DNA of 64,000 nucleotides from Pacificoceanicola sp049341065 (GTDB lineage: Bacteria > Pseudomonadota > Alphaproteobacteria > Rhodobacterales > Rhodobacteraceae): NCBI RefSeq assembly GCF_049341065.1, contig NZ_JBMPIX010000006.1:246647-310646 (forward strand), read 5' to 3'. This document shows positions 1 through 8,577 of the stretch, in pieces. The stretch's first letter is position 1; each line of letters opens with the position of its first letter. A program made the position numbers and the translations under genes. The notes beneath the pieces were generated by a model. It was given only the letters and a program-made list of their open reading frames with translations. It did not search any database and was not told where the DNA came from.

Positions 1-363
1 GCTTGGGGACTCGTCAGGGGCCAAAGGATGCCTGCGGCGGGTCTCGGAATAGCGGCGGCTCAGAACCTCGGGGGCGCAATCGAGGTACAGCAAATCACAA
101 CTCAGACCCGCAATGCTCGATAGGGATTGGTGCAGTTCCAGCAACCCTTCGGCCGAAAAATTGCGATTTCTCACGTCGATCCCCAAAGCCATCGGACGCG
201 GCAGTGGCTCAGTGCCGTCAATCAGGCGCGGGATCATCAACAATGGGATGTTGTCGATGCTTTCAAAGCCAAAGTCCTCAAGGGCATTGATCGCAGTGGA
301 CCGTCCGGCGCCTGATGGCCCGGTGACAAGCACCACTCTTTGAATGCCTTGGAGCACGGTCAA
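1..363 (-). CDS. rapZ: RapZ/YvcJ-family nucleotide-binding protein (5' part, continues off the left edge)
   Basis: The first 121 codons are present and the gene runs off the window at base 1. The N-terminus has a P-loop (VTGPSGAGRST, about residues 13-23) and the family stretch ESIDNIPLL, then ALGIDVRNR and CDLLYLDCAPEVLSRRYSETRRRHP, all typical of the RapZ/YvcJ GTP/ATP-binding family. In proteobacteria these proteins act as RNA-binding adaptors or signal proteins tied to the regulatory PTS. The TTG start overlaps the hprK stop (TTGA), so the two are translationally coupled; a GTG at 357 is an alternative start. In related genomes PTS genes follow, which cannot be checked here. Confidence 0.85.
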   Translation of the reverse strand, partial: MTVLQGIQRVVLVTGPSGAGRSTAINALEDFGFESIDNIPLLMIPRLIDGTEPLPRPMALGIDVRNRNFSAEGLLELHQSLSSIAGLSCDLLYLDCAPEVLSRRYSETRRRHPLAPDESPS

Positions 364-797
364 TCCTTTCTCCCCCCCTTGAGATATTGCAAAATGGCTG
401 CCGGAAAATAGGGAGAGGCGCAAAAGTGAAGCAAGGGCACGGCCCGGTTCATAAGGATAGTCTCGCGCATTGGCGGCAAACGGTGCGTTTCCTCATGATC
501 GAGATCGACCACAGCGGTCAACTCGGCGCCCGTGGTCAACGCAGCCGCGTGCAAGATGCCAATGCCATTTGCTTCGATCAGCCCGGCAATCGTTTTGGGT
601 GCCGACAGCCAAGGCGCTTGGCCCTTCCGAGGGGTAACGATCACGCGATCATCAGCAACCAACAGCGCCCCGCGCGCCATCAATTCCAAAGCCAGTGATG
701 ATTTTCCGCGGCCCGATGCCCCACGTATCAACAGCCCGCGCCCCTCGACTGCAACGGCGCTGGCGTGAAGGACAAGCGGCGTGGCGGTGTCAGGCAT
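360..797 (-). CDS. hprK: Short-form HPr kinase/phosphorylase
   Basis: A 145-residue protein that is the truncated alphaproteobacterial form of HprK: only the catalytic domain is present, about half the length of the Firmicute enzyme. Visible are the Walker A loop GASGRGKS (residues 26-33), the acidic pair D49-D50, and the signature-like IEANGIGI (about 74-81). The family phosphorylates a serine of HPr in the nitrogen/regulatory PTS. It lies 2 bases after chvG and overlaps rapZ, so it belongs to the chvI-chvG-hprK-rapZ operon, which links envelope/acid sensing to PTS signalling. The linkage is known from relatives; the operon is inferred from spacing. Confidence 0.9.
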   Translation of the reverse strand: MPDTATPLVLHASAVAVEGRGLLIRGASGRGKSSLALELMARGALLVADDRVIVTPRKGQAPWLSAPKTIAGLIEANGIGILHAAALTTGAELTAVVDLDHEETHRLPPMRETILMNRAVPLLHFCASPYFPAAILQYLKGGRKD

Positions 798-799
798 GG

Positions 800-2527
800 C
801 TAGATGGGAAGACCCACCACGAAACGCGCGCCCAGCGGTTCCGAGGTTACGTCAGCTTCGGTTGGCCGGATGTTCTCGGCCCAGATCACGCCGCCATGCG
901 CTTCGACGATCTGCTTGGAAATCGCCAGACCAAGGCCGGAATTGTTGCCAAAGTCCTGTTGCGGGCGCGATGTGTAAAAGCGTTTGAAGATCTTTTGCAG
1001 CGCCTCTTCTGGAATGCCCGGGCCGGTATCTTCGACCACCACCAACACGCGGTTGTCGCGGCGGCGCGCCCAAACTCGGATCGCATCGCCATCTTCGCAA
1101 AACGAAATGGCGTTGGTGATCAAGTTGACGAAAACCTGTGCGAGGCGCGGCTCCAGTCCGTTGATCAGGATCGGGCGCGGCGGCAGATCGGTGATGAATT
1201 CCACCCCGCGTTTTTCCGCGTCCTGACCAAGAAATTCGGTGATATTCCCCAAAAGATCGAGCAGGTTGAACTCCTGTTCTTCCTCTTTAACCAGCTCGGA
1301 ATCCAGTCGCGACGCGTTCGAGATGTCGCTGACCAAGCGGTCAAGGCGGCGCACGTCATGCTCGATCACCTCAAGCAACTTGGTGCGGTGCTCTTCCTTG
1401 CGCACCATGCGCAAGCTGCCCACCGCCGAGCGCATCGAAGCCAGCGGGTTCTTGATTTCATGTGCGACGTCGGCGGCGAATTGTTCGTTGCTGTCGATCC
1501 GGTCATACAGCGCTCCGACCATGCCGCGCAGCGCGCCGGAGAGGCGGCCAATTTCATCCGGGCGGGCGGTCAGATCGGGAATGCGGATACGGCCCGTCGT
1601 CTTGCTGCGGCGATTGCGGTCGCGGCCAATCTCGGCGGCGTCGGCCAGATCGGAGATAGGATTGGCGATTGTCGACGCCAGAACCAGGCTTAGTCCGATG
1701 GAGACAAGCGTCGCGATCACGAACATCTGCAAGACACGCTCACGCTCGGCGCTGACGGCTGCGTCAATTTCTGTCGCGGGAGACACCAGCGCAATGGTGC
1801 CCAAAACCGCCCCGCCCTGCCGGATCGGCGAGAAAGCGTGGAACAGCGTTTCCCCATGCGCGCCATTGCCGGAAACGACCCGAGTCACGGTGGGATCTCC
1901 GGCTTCGATCATGCGGCGCAGCTTGTCTTCCAGCACCAAATCCGGTTCGGACGAAAAATAGGTAAAAAAGCCCGCGACCGTTCGCCATACGCCGTTCAGA
2001 AAGTTGGAAATCAGAGTAGGCTGATCTTCTTCCGGAACAGCGCTGAGCAGCGGAGGAAGCGCGCCGGAGGTTTCCCCGATAAGGAACCCCGCAGCATCAT
2101 AGACCAGCAACTGCGCCCCAACACGAAGGTCAATCCCCTGCACCGTAGTCGTGACATCAATCCCGTCCGATGTGCCAAGGCTGACCGGCACATCTTGCGG
2201 CAACTGCGCCTCAAAGACATCGGCAATCAATTCGACTTCGGACTGGAGGGCATTGGCCTTTTGCACCGCCAGCGTGTCGCGCGACGAATTTAGCCAAAGA
2301 ATGCCCGCAACTAGCACGTTGAGGGCGACCAGATTGAAAGTGATGATCTTGCGGGTGAGAGGCGAGCGGTTCAGCGAAAACAGGCTCCGCTGAGCCCGGC
2401 TGTCGCGCAGCTCTTTTTCTACCGTGCTGTCCGGAGCGACCCAATCGTCGCCCAGAACAACATCGGCACTATGCCGAGACCCTTCGTCCCGGTCGTCATC
2501 CACTGAGATCCGTTCGGCCAAGGCCAT
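800..2527 (-). CDS. chvG: Sensor histidine kinase ChvG
   Basis: A 575-residue membrane kinase. The N-terminal cytoplasmic tail is followed by a membrane segment at about 60-80, a periplasmic sensor region of about 185 residues, a second membrane segment (about 267-287) and a HAMP region. The H box is HEIKNPLASMR with the phosphoacceptor at H356. Downstream lie an N box (NLITNAISF), a G1 box (VEDTGPGIP) and a G2 box (SGLGLAISKQIV). ChvG/ExoS senses acid or cell-envelope conditions and phosphorylates ChvI. The start lies 3 bases after the chvI stop, so the two are co-transcribed. In rhizobia the periplasmic protein ExoR inhibits ChvG; no exoR is seen here. Confidence 0.93.
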   Translation of the reverse strand: MALAERISVDDDRDEGSRHSADVVLGDDWVAPDSTVEKELRDSRAQRSLFSLNRSPLTRKIITFNLVALNVLVAGILWLNSSRDTLAVQKANALQSEVELIADVFEAQLPQDVPVSLGTSDGIDVTTTVQGIDLRVGAQLLVYDAAGFLIGETSGALPPLLSAVPEEDQPTLISNFLNGVWRTVAGFFTYFSSEPDLVLEDKLRRMIEAGDPTVTRVVSGNGAHGETLFHAFSPIRQGGAVLGTIALVSPATEIDAAVSAERERVLQMFVIATLVSIGLSLVLASTIANPISDLADAAEIGRDRNRRSKTTGRIRIPDLTARPDEIGRLSGALRGMVGALYDRIDSNEQFAADVAHEIKNPLASMRSAVGSLRMVRKEEHRTKLLEVIEHDVRRLDRLVSDISNASRLDSELVKEEEQEFNLLDLLGNITEFLGQDAEKRGVEFITDLPPRPILINGLEPRLAQVFVNLITNAISFCEDGDAIRVWARRRDNRVLVVVEDTGPGIPEEALQKIFKRFYTSRPQQDFGNNSGLGLAISKQIVEAHGGVIWAENIRPTEADVTSEPLGARFVVGLPI

Positions 2528-2530
2528 CGA

Positions 2531-3232
2531 TCACTCTTCGTTGTAGCGGTATCCGATACCGTAAAGCGTTTCGATCGCCGAGAAATCCGTGTCCACGGTC
2601 CGCATCTTCTTGCGCAGACGCTTGATGTGGCTGTCGATTGTCCGGTCATCGACATAGACCTGATCGTCATAAGCCACGTCCATCAGCTGGTCGCGCGATT
2701 TCACGAACCCGGGCCGTTGCGCCAGTGCCTGAAGAAGCAGGAATTCGGTGACCGTAAGGGTCACATCCCGGCCCTTCCACGAGACAGCGTGGCGCAGCGG
2801 GTCCATCGTCAGCGATCCGCGGGTCATCAGCTTGGTTTCTTCGGTGTCGCCGACAACGTCGCCTGCAACCGCTTCCTGGCGACGCAAGAGGGCGCGAATA
2901 CGTTCGACCAGAAGACGCTGCGAGAAGGGTTTCTTGACGTAATCGTCAGCGCCCATTCGCAGTCCCAGAACCTCGTCGATCTCATCATCCTTGGACGTCA
3001 GGAAGATCACCGGCATCTTGGATTTCTGCCGAACGCGCTGCAGCAGATCCATGCCATCCATGCGCGGCATCTTGATGTCGAAGACGGCCATATCGGGCAT
3101 CTTCTTGTTGAAGGCATCAAGCGCGGCCTGACCGTCATTATACGTTTCTACTTCGAAACCCTCTGCCTCGAGGGTCATCGAAACCGATGTCAGGATATTC
3201 CTGTCATCGTCCACAAGGGCGATTTTCGACAT
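2531..3232 (-). CDS. chvI: Response regulator ChvI (OmpR/PhoB type)
   Basis: A 233-residue regulator with an N-terminal receiver domain (acidic pocket VDDD at 7-10, phosphoacceptor D52 in FDIKMPRMDG, conserved lysine in YVKKPFS near 104) and a C-terminal winged-helix domain containing DQVYVDDRTIDSHIKRLRKK. It is the first gene of the leftward operon with chvG, hprK and rapZ and is divergent from pckA. ChvI controls envelope, exopolysaccharide and central-carbon genes in alphaproteobacteria. The divergent placement makes pckA a plausible direct target, but no binding site was recognised with confidence. Confidence 0.94.
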   Translation of the reverse strand: MSKIALVDDDRNILTSVSMTLEAEGFEVETYNDGQAALDAFNKKMPDMAVFDIKMPRMDGMDLLQRVRQKSKMPVIFLTSKDDEIDEVLGLRMGADDYVKKPFSQRLLVERIRALLRRQEAVAGDVVGDTEETKLMTRGSLTMDPLRHAVSWKGRDVTLTVTEFLLLQALAQRPGFVKSRDQLMDVAYDDQVYVDDRTIDSHIKRLRKKMRTVDTDFSAIETLYGIGYRYNEE

Positions 3233-3593
3233 AGGCTATTCCTTATACTGCTCTACTTGCCTGATTTTTTTCGCCTAATATGCGAGGATTTTCACTTTGC
3301 AACAATCCCTAACTGCGAATCAGGCCGTGTCGCCCCCTCATTCCAGTCGAATTTGGCAAAGGAATGGCTAAAAAGCCTCACCTTGTTTCTGCGGATTGTT
3401 CCGATCTGTGCTACAGTCGGCGCTAACAGCGTGGGCGAGCTTCTGCCATGATATCGCTAAACGTCATTTGGTTGCGCTAACTGTGCGCTTGCGTCCTGTT
3501 CACTCGGGAAGGCGTCATGTTAAAGAAAACTCCTCTGGCGGCACGTTTGCCGCAAGATTCTTACTTACCAGCGCTGCGACAGGAGCTATGCAG
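3233..3593. promoter_or_regulatory. Divergent control region between chvI and pckA
   Basis: A 361-base gap that must hold the promoters of the chvI operon (leftward) and pckA (rightward). The pckA frame stays open back to an ATG at 3396, but that stretch lacks family sequence and is treated as leader. A strong AGGAG at 3581-3585 sits 8 bases before the chosen pckA ATG. No clear -35/-10 pair or ChvI box was identified. Confidence 0.5.
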
Positions 3594-5192
3594 ATGACAT
3601 TTGGACGGGTGAACCCGCAATTCCGACTTGAAGATCAAGGGATCGAAGGTCTGGGCAATGTCTATTATAACCTCATGGAGCCCGCGCTTATCCAAGCCGC
3701 TCTGAAGAAAGGCGAAGGGACGCTGGGCAAGGGCGGATCGTTCCTTGTCACCACCGGCAAGTTCACCGGCCGATCCCCCAAGGACAAGTTCATCGTGCGC
3801 ACCCCGTCGGTCGAGGACTCGATCTGGTGGGAAAACAACGCACCGATGGCTCCCGAAGGGTTCGATGCGCTTGAGGCAGACATGCTGGAGCATATGAAGG
3901 GCCGCGATTTCTACGTGCAGGATCTCGTCGGCGGTGCCGACCCGGTCAATGCCATCGACGTGCGCATGGTAACCGAACTGGCATGGCATGGCCTGTTCAT
4001 CCGCCACATGCTGCGCCGTCCCGACCGCGAAGATCTCGATTCCTTCGAGGCGGATTGGACCGTGATCAACTGCCCGTCGTTCAAGGCGGACCCGGCCAAA
4101 CACGGCTGCCGCACCGATACCGTGGTGGCGATGAACTTTGACAAAAAGCGCATCCTGATCGCCAACACCGAGTATGCGGGCGAGAACAAGAAGTCGATCT
4201 TCACGCTGCTGAACTACATCCTGCCCGGCAAGGGCATCATGGCGATGCACTGCTCGGCCAACCACGCTGTGGGCAACCCGGTCGATACCGCTGTGTTCTT
4301 TGGCCTCTCCGGCACCGGCAAGACCACCCTGTCTGCTGATCCGGATCGCGTTCTGATCGGCGACGACGAACATGGCTGGTCGGATCGTGGCACCTTCAAC
4401 TTTGAAGGCGGCTGCTATGCCAAAACCATCAACCTGTCGCCCGAGGCCGAGCCGGAAATCTACGCCACGACCGAGAAGTTCGGCACCGTGATCGAGAACA
4501 TGGTCTTTGATCCGGAAACCTTCGATCTGGATTTCGAAGACGACAGCCTGACTGCCAACATGCGCTGCGCCTACCCGCTGCACTATATCTCGAACGCGTC
4601 GAAAACCGCACTTGGCGGGCATCCGAAGAACATCATCATGCTGACCTGCGATGCCTTTGGCGTGCTGCCTCCCATTGCGCGTCTGACCCCTGCGCAGGCG
4701 ATGTATCACTTCCTCTCCGGTTTCACCTCCAAGGTGGCCGGCACCGAACGCGGTGTGACCGAGCCCGAGCCCACGTTCAGCACCTGCTTTGGCGCGCCCT
4801 TCATGCCGCGTCGCCCCGAAGCCTATGGCAACCTGCTGCGCGAAAAGATCGCCAAGCACGGCGCCACCTGCTGGCTGGTCAACACAGGCTGGACCGGCGG
4901 CGCTTATGGCACCGGCTCGCGCATGCCGATCAAGGCAACTCGCGCCCTGCTGACCGCCGCCCTGTCCGGCAAACTGGCCGAGGCCGAATTCCGCAAGGAC
5001 GCCAACTTTGGCTTCGAGGTTCCGGTTCACGTCGAAGGCGTGCCGGAATTGCTGCTGGATCCGCGCAAGACCTGGGACGACAAGGCCGCCTATGACGCCC
5101 AGGCCCACAAGCTGGTACAGATGTTCGCGGACAACTTCGAACAGTACGTTCCCTACATCGACGATGATGTGAAGGCTGCGGTTATCAGCTGA
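3594..5192 (+). CDS. pckA: Phosphoenolpyruvate carboxykinase (ATP)
   Basis: A 532-residue gluconeogenic enzyme converting oxaloacetate and ATP to PEP, CO2 and ADP in the cytoplasm. Landmarks are the kinase-1a P-loop GLSGTGKTT (about 237-245), the kinase-2 motif GDDEHGWS (about 256-263), and FTGRSPKDKF near the N-terminus for oxaloacetate binding. The frame opens earlier at 3396 and 3588. ATG 3594 is chosen because it gives the usual family length and start (MTFGRVNPQF) and lies 8 bases after AGGAG, whereas ATG 3588 is only 2 bases away. It is divergent from chvI and ends at a strong terminator, so it is monocistronic. Confidence 0.96.
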   Translation: MTFGRVNPQFRLEDQGIEGLGNVYYNLMEPALIQAALKKGEGTLGKGGSFLVTTGKFTGRSPKDKFIVRTPSVEDSIWWENNAPMAPEGFDALEADMLEHMKGRDFYVQDLVGGADPVNAIDVRMVTELAWHGLFIRHMLRRPDREDLDSFEADWTVINCPSFKADPAKHGCRTDTVVAMNFDKKRILIANTEYAGENKKSIFTLLNYILPGKGIMAMHCSANHAVGNPVDTAVFFGLSGTGKTTLSADPDRVLIGDDEHGWSDRGTFNFEGGCYAKTINLSPEAEPEIYATTEKFGTVIENMVFDPETFDLDFEDDSLTANMRCAYPLHYISNASKTALGGHPKNIIMLTCDAFGVLPPIARLTPAQAMYHFLSGFTSKVAGTERGVTEPEPTFSTCFGAPFMPRRPEAYGNLLREKIAKHGATCWLVNTGWTGGAYGTGSRMPIKATRALLTAALSGKLAEAEFRKDANFGFEVPVHVEGVPELLLDPRKTWDDKAAYDAQAHKLVQMFADNFEQYVPYIDDDVKAAVIS

Positions 5193-5213
5193 GCGATCGC
5201 TTGAAGATCACAC

Positions 5214-5243
5214 AAAGGCCCCGCCAGCGCGGGGCCTTTTTTT
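5214..5243 (+). terminator. Rho-independent terminator of pckA
   Basis: The inverted repeat AAGGCCCCGC / GCGGGGCCTT around a CAGC loop is followed by a run of T and starts about 20 bases after the pckA stop. Confidence 0.9.
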
Positions 5244-5305
5244 GCTTGTATCGACGCTTGCCTCGGTAATGCCCATGGGCGACAGTTTCCATGAAAGGAG
5301 CCGTC

Positions 5306-5827
5306 ATGCGCCATCGCCTATGCTCTACAGCTGTGACTTTCCTGCTGTTCGCCCATCCGGCAGCCGCTGCCATCGAACTCGTCGAATTCGGCGTGATCTG
5401 CGAGATCACCACGGATGGCCAGCGCGAGGCCCCGCTGACCGAAAGCGGCGTGATCAACAGCATCGACCAATCCCGCGCCTTCGACGTCTACACCACCGGT
5501 GTGCCGGCGCATCTGGGGCTGAGCTTCGGGTTGCGCATCCTGCTGCCCGAGGGCGAGACGAGCCGCGGCACACGTATGACTGTCACGCATCCGCCGCTCG
5601 GCAAACGACGCGTGACCACCGAAAGCTGGAGCGCCCCACTTGCGCCGGGCGCGCCCGCGCTCAACCTTTTCACCTTCGAAAAGGAATACGAGATGGTGCA
5701 GGGCACTTGGACCTTTGCGGTGATTGACGATCAGGGCAAACACTTTGAGCAGAGCTTTGAAGTGCTGCCGCCCGGCTCGGTGCCACAGGTGCAAACCGCC
5801 TGTTTTGACCCAGTCCCGCTGTCCTGA
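5306..5827 (+). CDS. Secreted DUF3859-like protein
   Basis: A 173-residue protein with a signal peptide (hydrophobic stretch ending near HPAAAAIE, about residue 22). The mature part resembles the DUF3859 family as remembered: an early FGVICEI segment, then a beta-rich domain with LNLFTFEKEYEMVQGTWTF. No catalytic motif is visible and the function is unknown. ATG 5306 is chosen over 5291 because AAGGAG lies 7 bases upstream of it. The gene stands alone between the pckA terminator and the converging pca operon. Confidence 0.75.
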   Translation: MRHRLCSTAVTFLLFAHPAAAAIELVEFGVICEITTDGQREAPLTESGVINSIDQSRAFDVYTTGVPAHLGLSFGLRILLPEGETSRGTRMTVTHPPLGKRRVTTESWSAPLAPGAPALNLFTFEKEYEMVQGTWTFAVIDDQGKHFEQSFEVLPPGSVPQVQTACFDPVPLS

Positions 5828-5850
5828 ACGCCGCCGCGCAGCGGAGCGGT

Positions 5851-6684
5851 TTACCCAGCCGGGCGCAGCCCGAGGATTTCGCGGGCTTGCTGCCAGGTCG
5901 CCACTGGGCGCTCGTATTTCTCACACAGCTCTGCGGCCCGCGTAACCAGCGCGGCATTTGACGGGGCCAGCGTGGACTTGTCCCAACGCACATTGTCCTC
6001 AAGCCCGGTTCGAGTGTGGCCACCGGCGGCGATGCTCCATTCGTTGACCTCGATCTGGTGGCGCCCGATCCCGGCCGCGCACCATTCCGCGTCCGGCGTC
6101 AGGCGCTTTACGGTCTTGATGTAATAGTCAAAGACCCCGCGGTCGCAGGGCATGGCGTTTTTCACCCCCATGACGAACTGCACATAGAGCTTGCCCGGAA
6201 TACGCCCGTCCCTGTTCATTTCGGCGGCGTTGAAAATGTGGCTGAGGTCGAAAGCCTCGATCTCGGGCTTGACCTCATAAGTGCGCATCTCAGAGGCCAG
6301 CCAGTCGACCAGATCCGGCGGGTTCTGATAGACTCGCGTCGGAAAGTTGTTCGACCCTACCGACAAGGACGCCATATCAGGCCGCAAAGGCAGCATCCCA
6401 CCGCGCGCTTGCCCAGCGCCGCTGCGCCCGCCGGTCGACAGCTGTATGATCATTCCGGGGCAATGCTTTTTCAGCCCTTCGACCAGCCGTGCGAACCGCT
6501 CGGGATCCGATGTGGGGTTCTCGTTCTCGTCACGCACATGGGCATGACAGATACTGGCCCCGGCCTCGAACGCCGCCTGCGTGCTTTCCACCTGTTCCTC
6601 GATGGTGACGGGAACCGCCGGGTTGTCGGCCTTGCGCGGCACCGATCCGGTGATCGCGACGCAGATGATGCAGGGTTTGGTCAT
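5851..6684 (-). CDS. Beta-keto acid cleavage enzyme (BKACE, former DUF849)
   Basis: A 277-residue TIM-barrel protein of the 3-keto-5-aminohexanoate cleavage (Kce/BKACE) family. It begins with CIICVAITGSVPRK and has the zinc-binding HAH at residues 47-49 followed by VRDENENPTSDP. The family condenses a beta-keto acid with acetyl-CoA to give acetoacetate and a new CoA ester. It is the last gene of the pobA-pcaC-pcaH-pcaG group, separated from pcaG by a GC hairpin of about 100 bases. That position suggests 3-oxoadipate or a related ring-cleavage product as substrate (inference). No carnitine or lysine pathway genes are nearby, which weakens the other known roles. Confidence 0.85.
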   Translation of the reverse strand: MTKPCIICVAITGSVPRKADNPAVPVTIEEQVESTQAAFEAGASICHAHVRDENENPTSDPERFARLVEGLKKHCPGMIIQLSTGGRSGAGQARGGMLPLRPDMASLSVGSNNFPTRVYQNPPDLVDWLASEMRTYEVKPEIEAFDLSHIFNAAEMNRDGRIPGKLYVQFVMGVKNAMPCDRGVFDYYIKTVKRLTPDAEWCAAGIGRHQIEVNEWSIAAGGHTRTGLEDNVRWDKSTLAPSNAALVTRAAELCEKYERPVATWQQAREILGLRPAG

Positions 6685-6730
6685 GGTCTTGCTTGCCTTT
6701 TCGTCGGGGCGTTTGTGGCTTGTCGCAGGT

Positions 6731-6785
6731 TACTGAGTATTTTCGCTCAGGAGAAGTACCGGGGGCGTCCGGAAACGCCCCCGGG
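6731..6785. repeat. GC hairpin with ATTTT-type tail between pcaG and the BKACE gene
   Basis: A perfect inverted repeat CCGGGGGCGT / ACGCCCCCGG (6759-6784) with a 6-base loop, flanked on the left by GAGTATTTTCGCTCAGGAG, which resembles the tail of the dispersed element seen elsewhere in the window. There is no T-run, so it looks more like an mRNA-stabilising or attenuating hairpin than a terminator. Confidence 0.6.
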
Positions 6786-6790
6786 TCTTG

Positions 6791-7411
6791 TCAGATATCA
6801 AAGAAGACCGTTTCATCTTCGCCCTGCAGGCGGATGTCGAAACGATAGACGACCTGCCCATCCTTTTCGCTGCGCTTGGCGATCAGCGTTGCGCGGCGGC
6901 GTTCCCATTCAATCAGGTTCAGCACCGGATCGGCTGCGTTGGCCTCGGCCTCATCCTCGAAATACATCCGGGTGTTCAACCCGATATTGATGCCGCGCGC
7001 GACGATCCACAGGTTGATATGCGGTGCTTGCGTGCCGACATTCCGGCCCGGTGTAGACCCCGGTTTCACCGTTTCAAAGGCCCACTCACCGGTTTCGAAT
7101 TCAGTGATGACCCGGCCCCAGCCACGAAAGCCCTCTTCGACCGGTCCGCCACCTTCGGGATGAGCATAGTGACCATCGGCGTTAGCCTGCCAGGCTTCAA
7201 GCAACACATCCTTGACTGGGCTGCCGGTGCCGTCGATGACCAGCCCCTCGACCCGGATACGCTCACCTGCCGCGTTCGGCCCGGCGATATCCTTGCCAAG
7301 CTCTTGCTTGTAGATGTCAAAGCCCGCAGCCCCCGGCGCAAGGCCAATGTGGACATAAGGACCGGCGGTCTGGGACGGGGTTTCTTTCAGGTAATCAAGC
7401 TTCTGTACCAT
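6791..7411 (-). CDS. pcaG: Protocatechuate 3,4-dioxygenase alpha subunit
   Basis: A 206-residue non-catalytic partner subunit of the intradiol dioxygenase that opens protocatechuate to 3-carboxy-cis,cis-muconate. The conserved start LDYLKETPSQTAGPYVHIGL and the fold motifs LLEAWQANADGHYAHP and TQAPHINLWIVARG are present, while the iron ligands found in PcaH are not. ATG 7411 is one base after the pcaH stop, so the two are translated together as expected for a 1:1 complex. Confidence 0.95.
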   Translation of the reverse strand: MVQKLDYLKETPSQTAGPYVHIGLAPGAAGFDIYKQELGKDIAGPNAAGERIRVEGLVIDGTGSPVKDVLLEAWQANADGHYAHPEGGGPVEEGFRGWGRVITEFETGEWAFETVKPGSTPGRNVGTQAPHINLWIVARGINIGLNTRMYFEDEAEANAADPVLNLIEWERRRATLIAKRSEKDGQVVYRFDIRLQGEDETVFFDI

Positions 7412-7412
7412 G

Positions 7413-8141
7413 TCAGTTGCCCTCCAGACGGTTTTCGAACAGCGTCGAGCGGCGCCCACGCAGCACGATGTCGAACTTGTAGGCAATGGTGTCCAGCGGG
7501 ATCGTCGAATTCAGGTCCAGCGCCGCCACAAGGCTGTCGATGCCTTGCTGCGTCGGGATCGTCTTGACGATCGGGCATTTGGCGATCAGCGGGTCGCCTT
7601 CGAAGTAGCACTGGGTGATCAGGCGCTGGACAAAGCCGGTGCCAAAGATCGACAGGTGGATATGCGCGGGGCGCCAGTTGTTCACCCAGTTGCGCCACGG
7701 ATAGGCCCCAGGCTTGACCGTGCGGAAAAAGTAGTACCCGTTCTCATCAGTGATCGTGCGCCCACAGCCGCCAAAGTTGGGATCGACCGGCGCGAGATAG
7801 GTGTCCTTCTTGTGGCGATAGCGCCCGCCTGCGTTGGCCTGCCAGGCCTCGACCAGCGTATTCGGCACGGGGCGGCCGTTTTCGTCCAGAACCCGGCCGT
7901 GCAGGATGATCCGCTCGCCAATCGCGCTTTCGCCCGGCTTGGCATAGTTGAAGATCATGTCCTTATCGAGCGGGTCGATATCGTCATGCCCGAACACTGG
8001 CCCGGTGATTTCCGATACCGAATTTTGCAGGCTGATCAGCGAATAACGCGGCGAACGCGCTACCGAGGTCTTGTAGTCGTGCGTGTAGGCGGGCGGCTGC
8101 CACTCGCGGTCACGCTGATAAAATTCGCCGGGTGTCGGCAT
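7413..8141 (-). CDS. pcaH: Protocatechuate 3,4-dioxygenase beta subunit (catalytic)
   Basis: A 242-residue subunit carrying the non-haem Fe(III) site. The tyrosine ligand region GGRYRHKKD, then GAYPWRNWVNNWRPAHIHLSI with the second tyrosine and the two histidines, are all visible. Together with PcaG it catalyses intradiol cleavage of protocatechuate. The frame runs back to 8423, but ATG 8141 is preceded by AGGAGGAG at 8151-8158 and gives the standard length. It sits in the pobA-pcaC-pcaH-pcaG operon. Confidence 0.95.
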   Translation of the reverse strand: MPTPGEFYQRDREWQPPAYTHDYKTSVARSPRYSLISLQNSVSEITGPVFGHDDIDPLDKDMIFNYAKPGESAIGERIILHGRVLDENGRPVPNTLVEAWQANAGGRYRHKKDTYLAPVDPNFGGCGRTITDENGYYFFRTVKPGAYPWRNWVNNWRPAHIHLSIFGTGFVQRLITQCYFEGDPLIAKCPIVKTIPTQQGIDSLVAALDLNSTIPLDTIAYKFDIVLRGRRSTLFENRLEGN

Positions 8142-8185
8142 TCTGTGTCTCCTCCTCAGGGGTCCGGGGTGCGCATTTCCGGTGG

Positions 8186-8563
8186 TTAATTCTGTTCCAT
8201 CTCGGCCCAGGTTTGCTTGGCCAGTTTGATAGCATGATTGGCTTTTGGCACGCCGGCGTAAATGGCTACGTGCTGGAAGGTCTCCATGACATCCTCCTTG
8301 CTTGCCCCGGTGCGGGCGCAGGCACGAATATGCATGGGGATTTCCTCGAAATTCCCGCAGGCCGCCAACAGCGCAAGCGTCAGCATCGAGCGTTCGCGGC
8401 GGCTGATCCCATCGCTTGCCCAAAGGGTGCCCCAGGCGCTTTCGGTGATCAGCGTCTGAAAGGGCGTGTCCAGCGGTGTCTTGGCGGCTTCGGCGCGGTC
8501 CACATGGGTGTCTCCCAAAACCTCACGCCGAACGGTCATTCCTGTGTCAAATCTGGTGGTCAT
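8186..8563 (-). CDS. pcaC: 4-carboxymuconolactone decarboxylase
   Basis: A 125-residue protein of the CMD/AhpD-like family. The core SRRERSMLTLALLAACGNFEE followed by EIPMHIRACARTGASKEDVMETFQHVAIYAGVP matches PcaC. It converts 4-carboxymuconolactone to 3-oxoadipate enol-lactone, two steps after the dioxygenase. The start at 8563 gives the usual length and is preceded by AAAGGG. It is a separate PcaC, not fused to the enol-lactonase PcaD, and no pcaD is present nearby. Confidence 0.93.
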   Translation of the reverse strand: MTTRFDTGMTVRREVLGDTHVDRAEAAKTPLDTPFQTLITESAWGTLWASDGISRRERSMLTLALLAACGNFEEIPMHIRACARTGASKEDVMETFQHVAIYAGVPKANHAIKLAKQTWAEMEQN

Positions 8564-8577
8564 GATGCTGCGCCCTT

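Noticed and set aside
3396..3593. A 66-residue N-terminal extension of PckA
   Set aside because: No family similarity, weak start context and a good Shine-Dalgarno before ATG 3594.
3561..5108. A 515-codon minus-strand frame opposite pckA
   Set aside because: It is a high-GC shadow frame of the real pckA gene, with no recognisable domain; the same applies to long antisense frames opposite carB, rnr, gpmI, ctpA and rimO.
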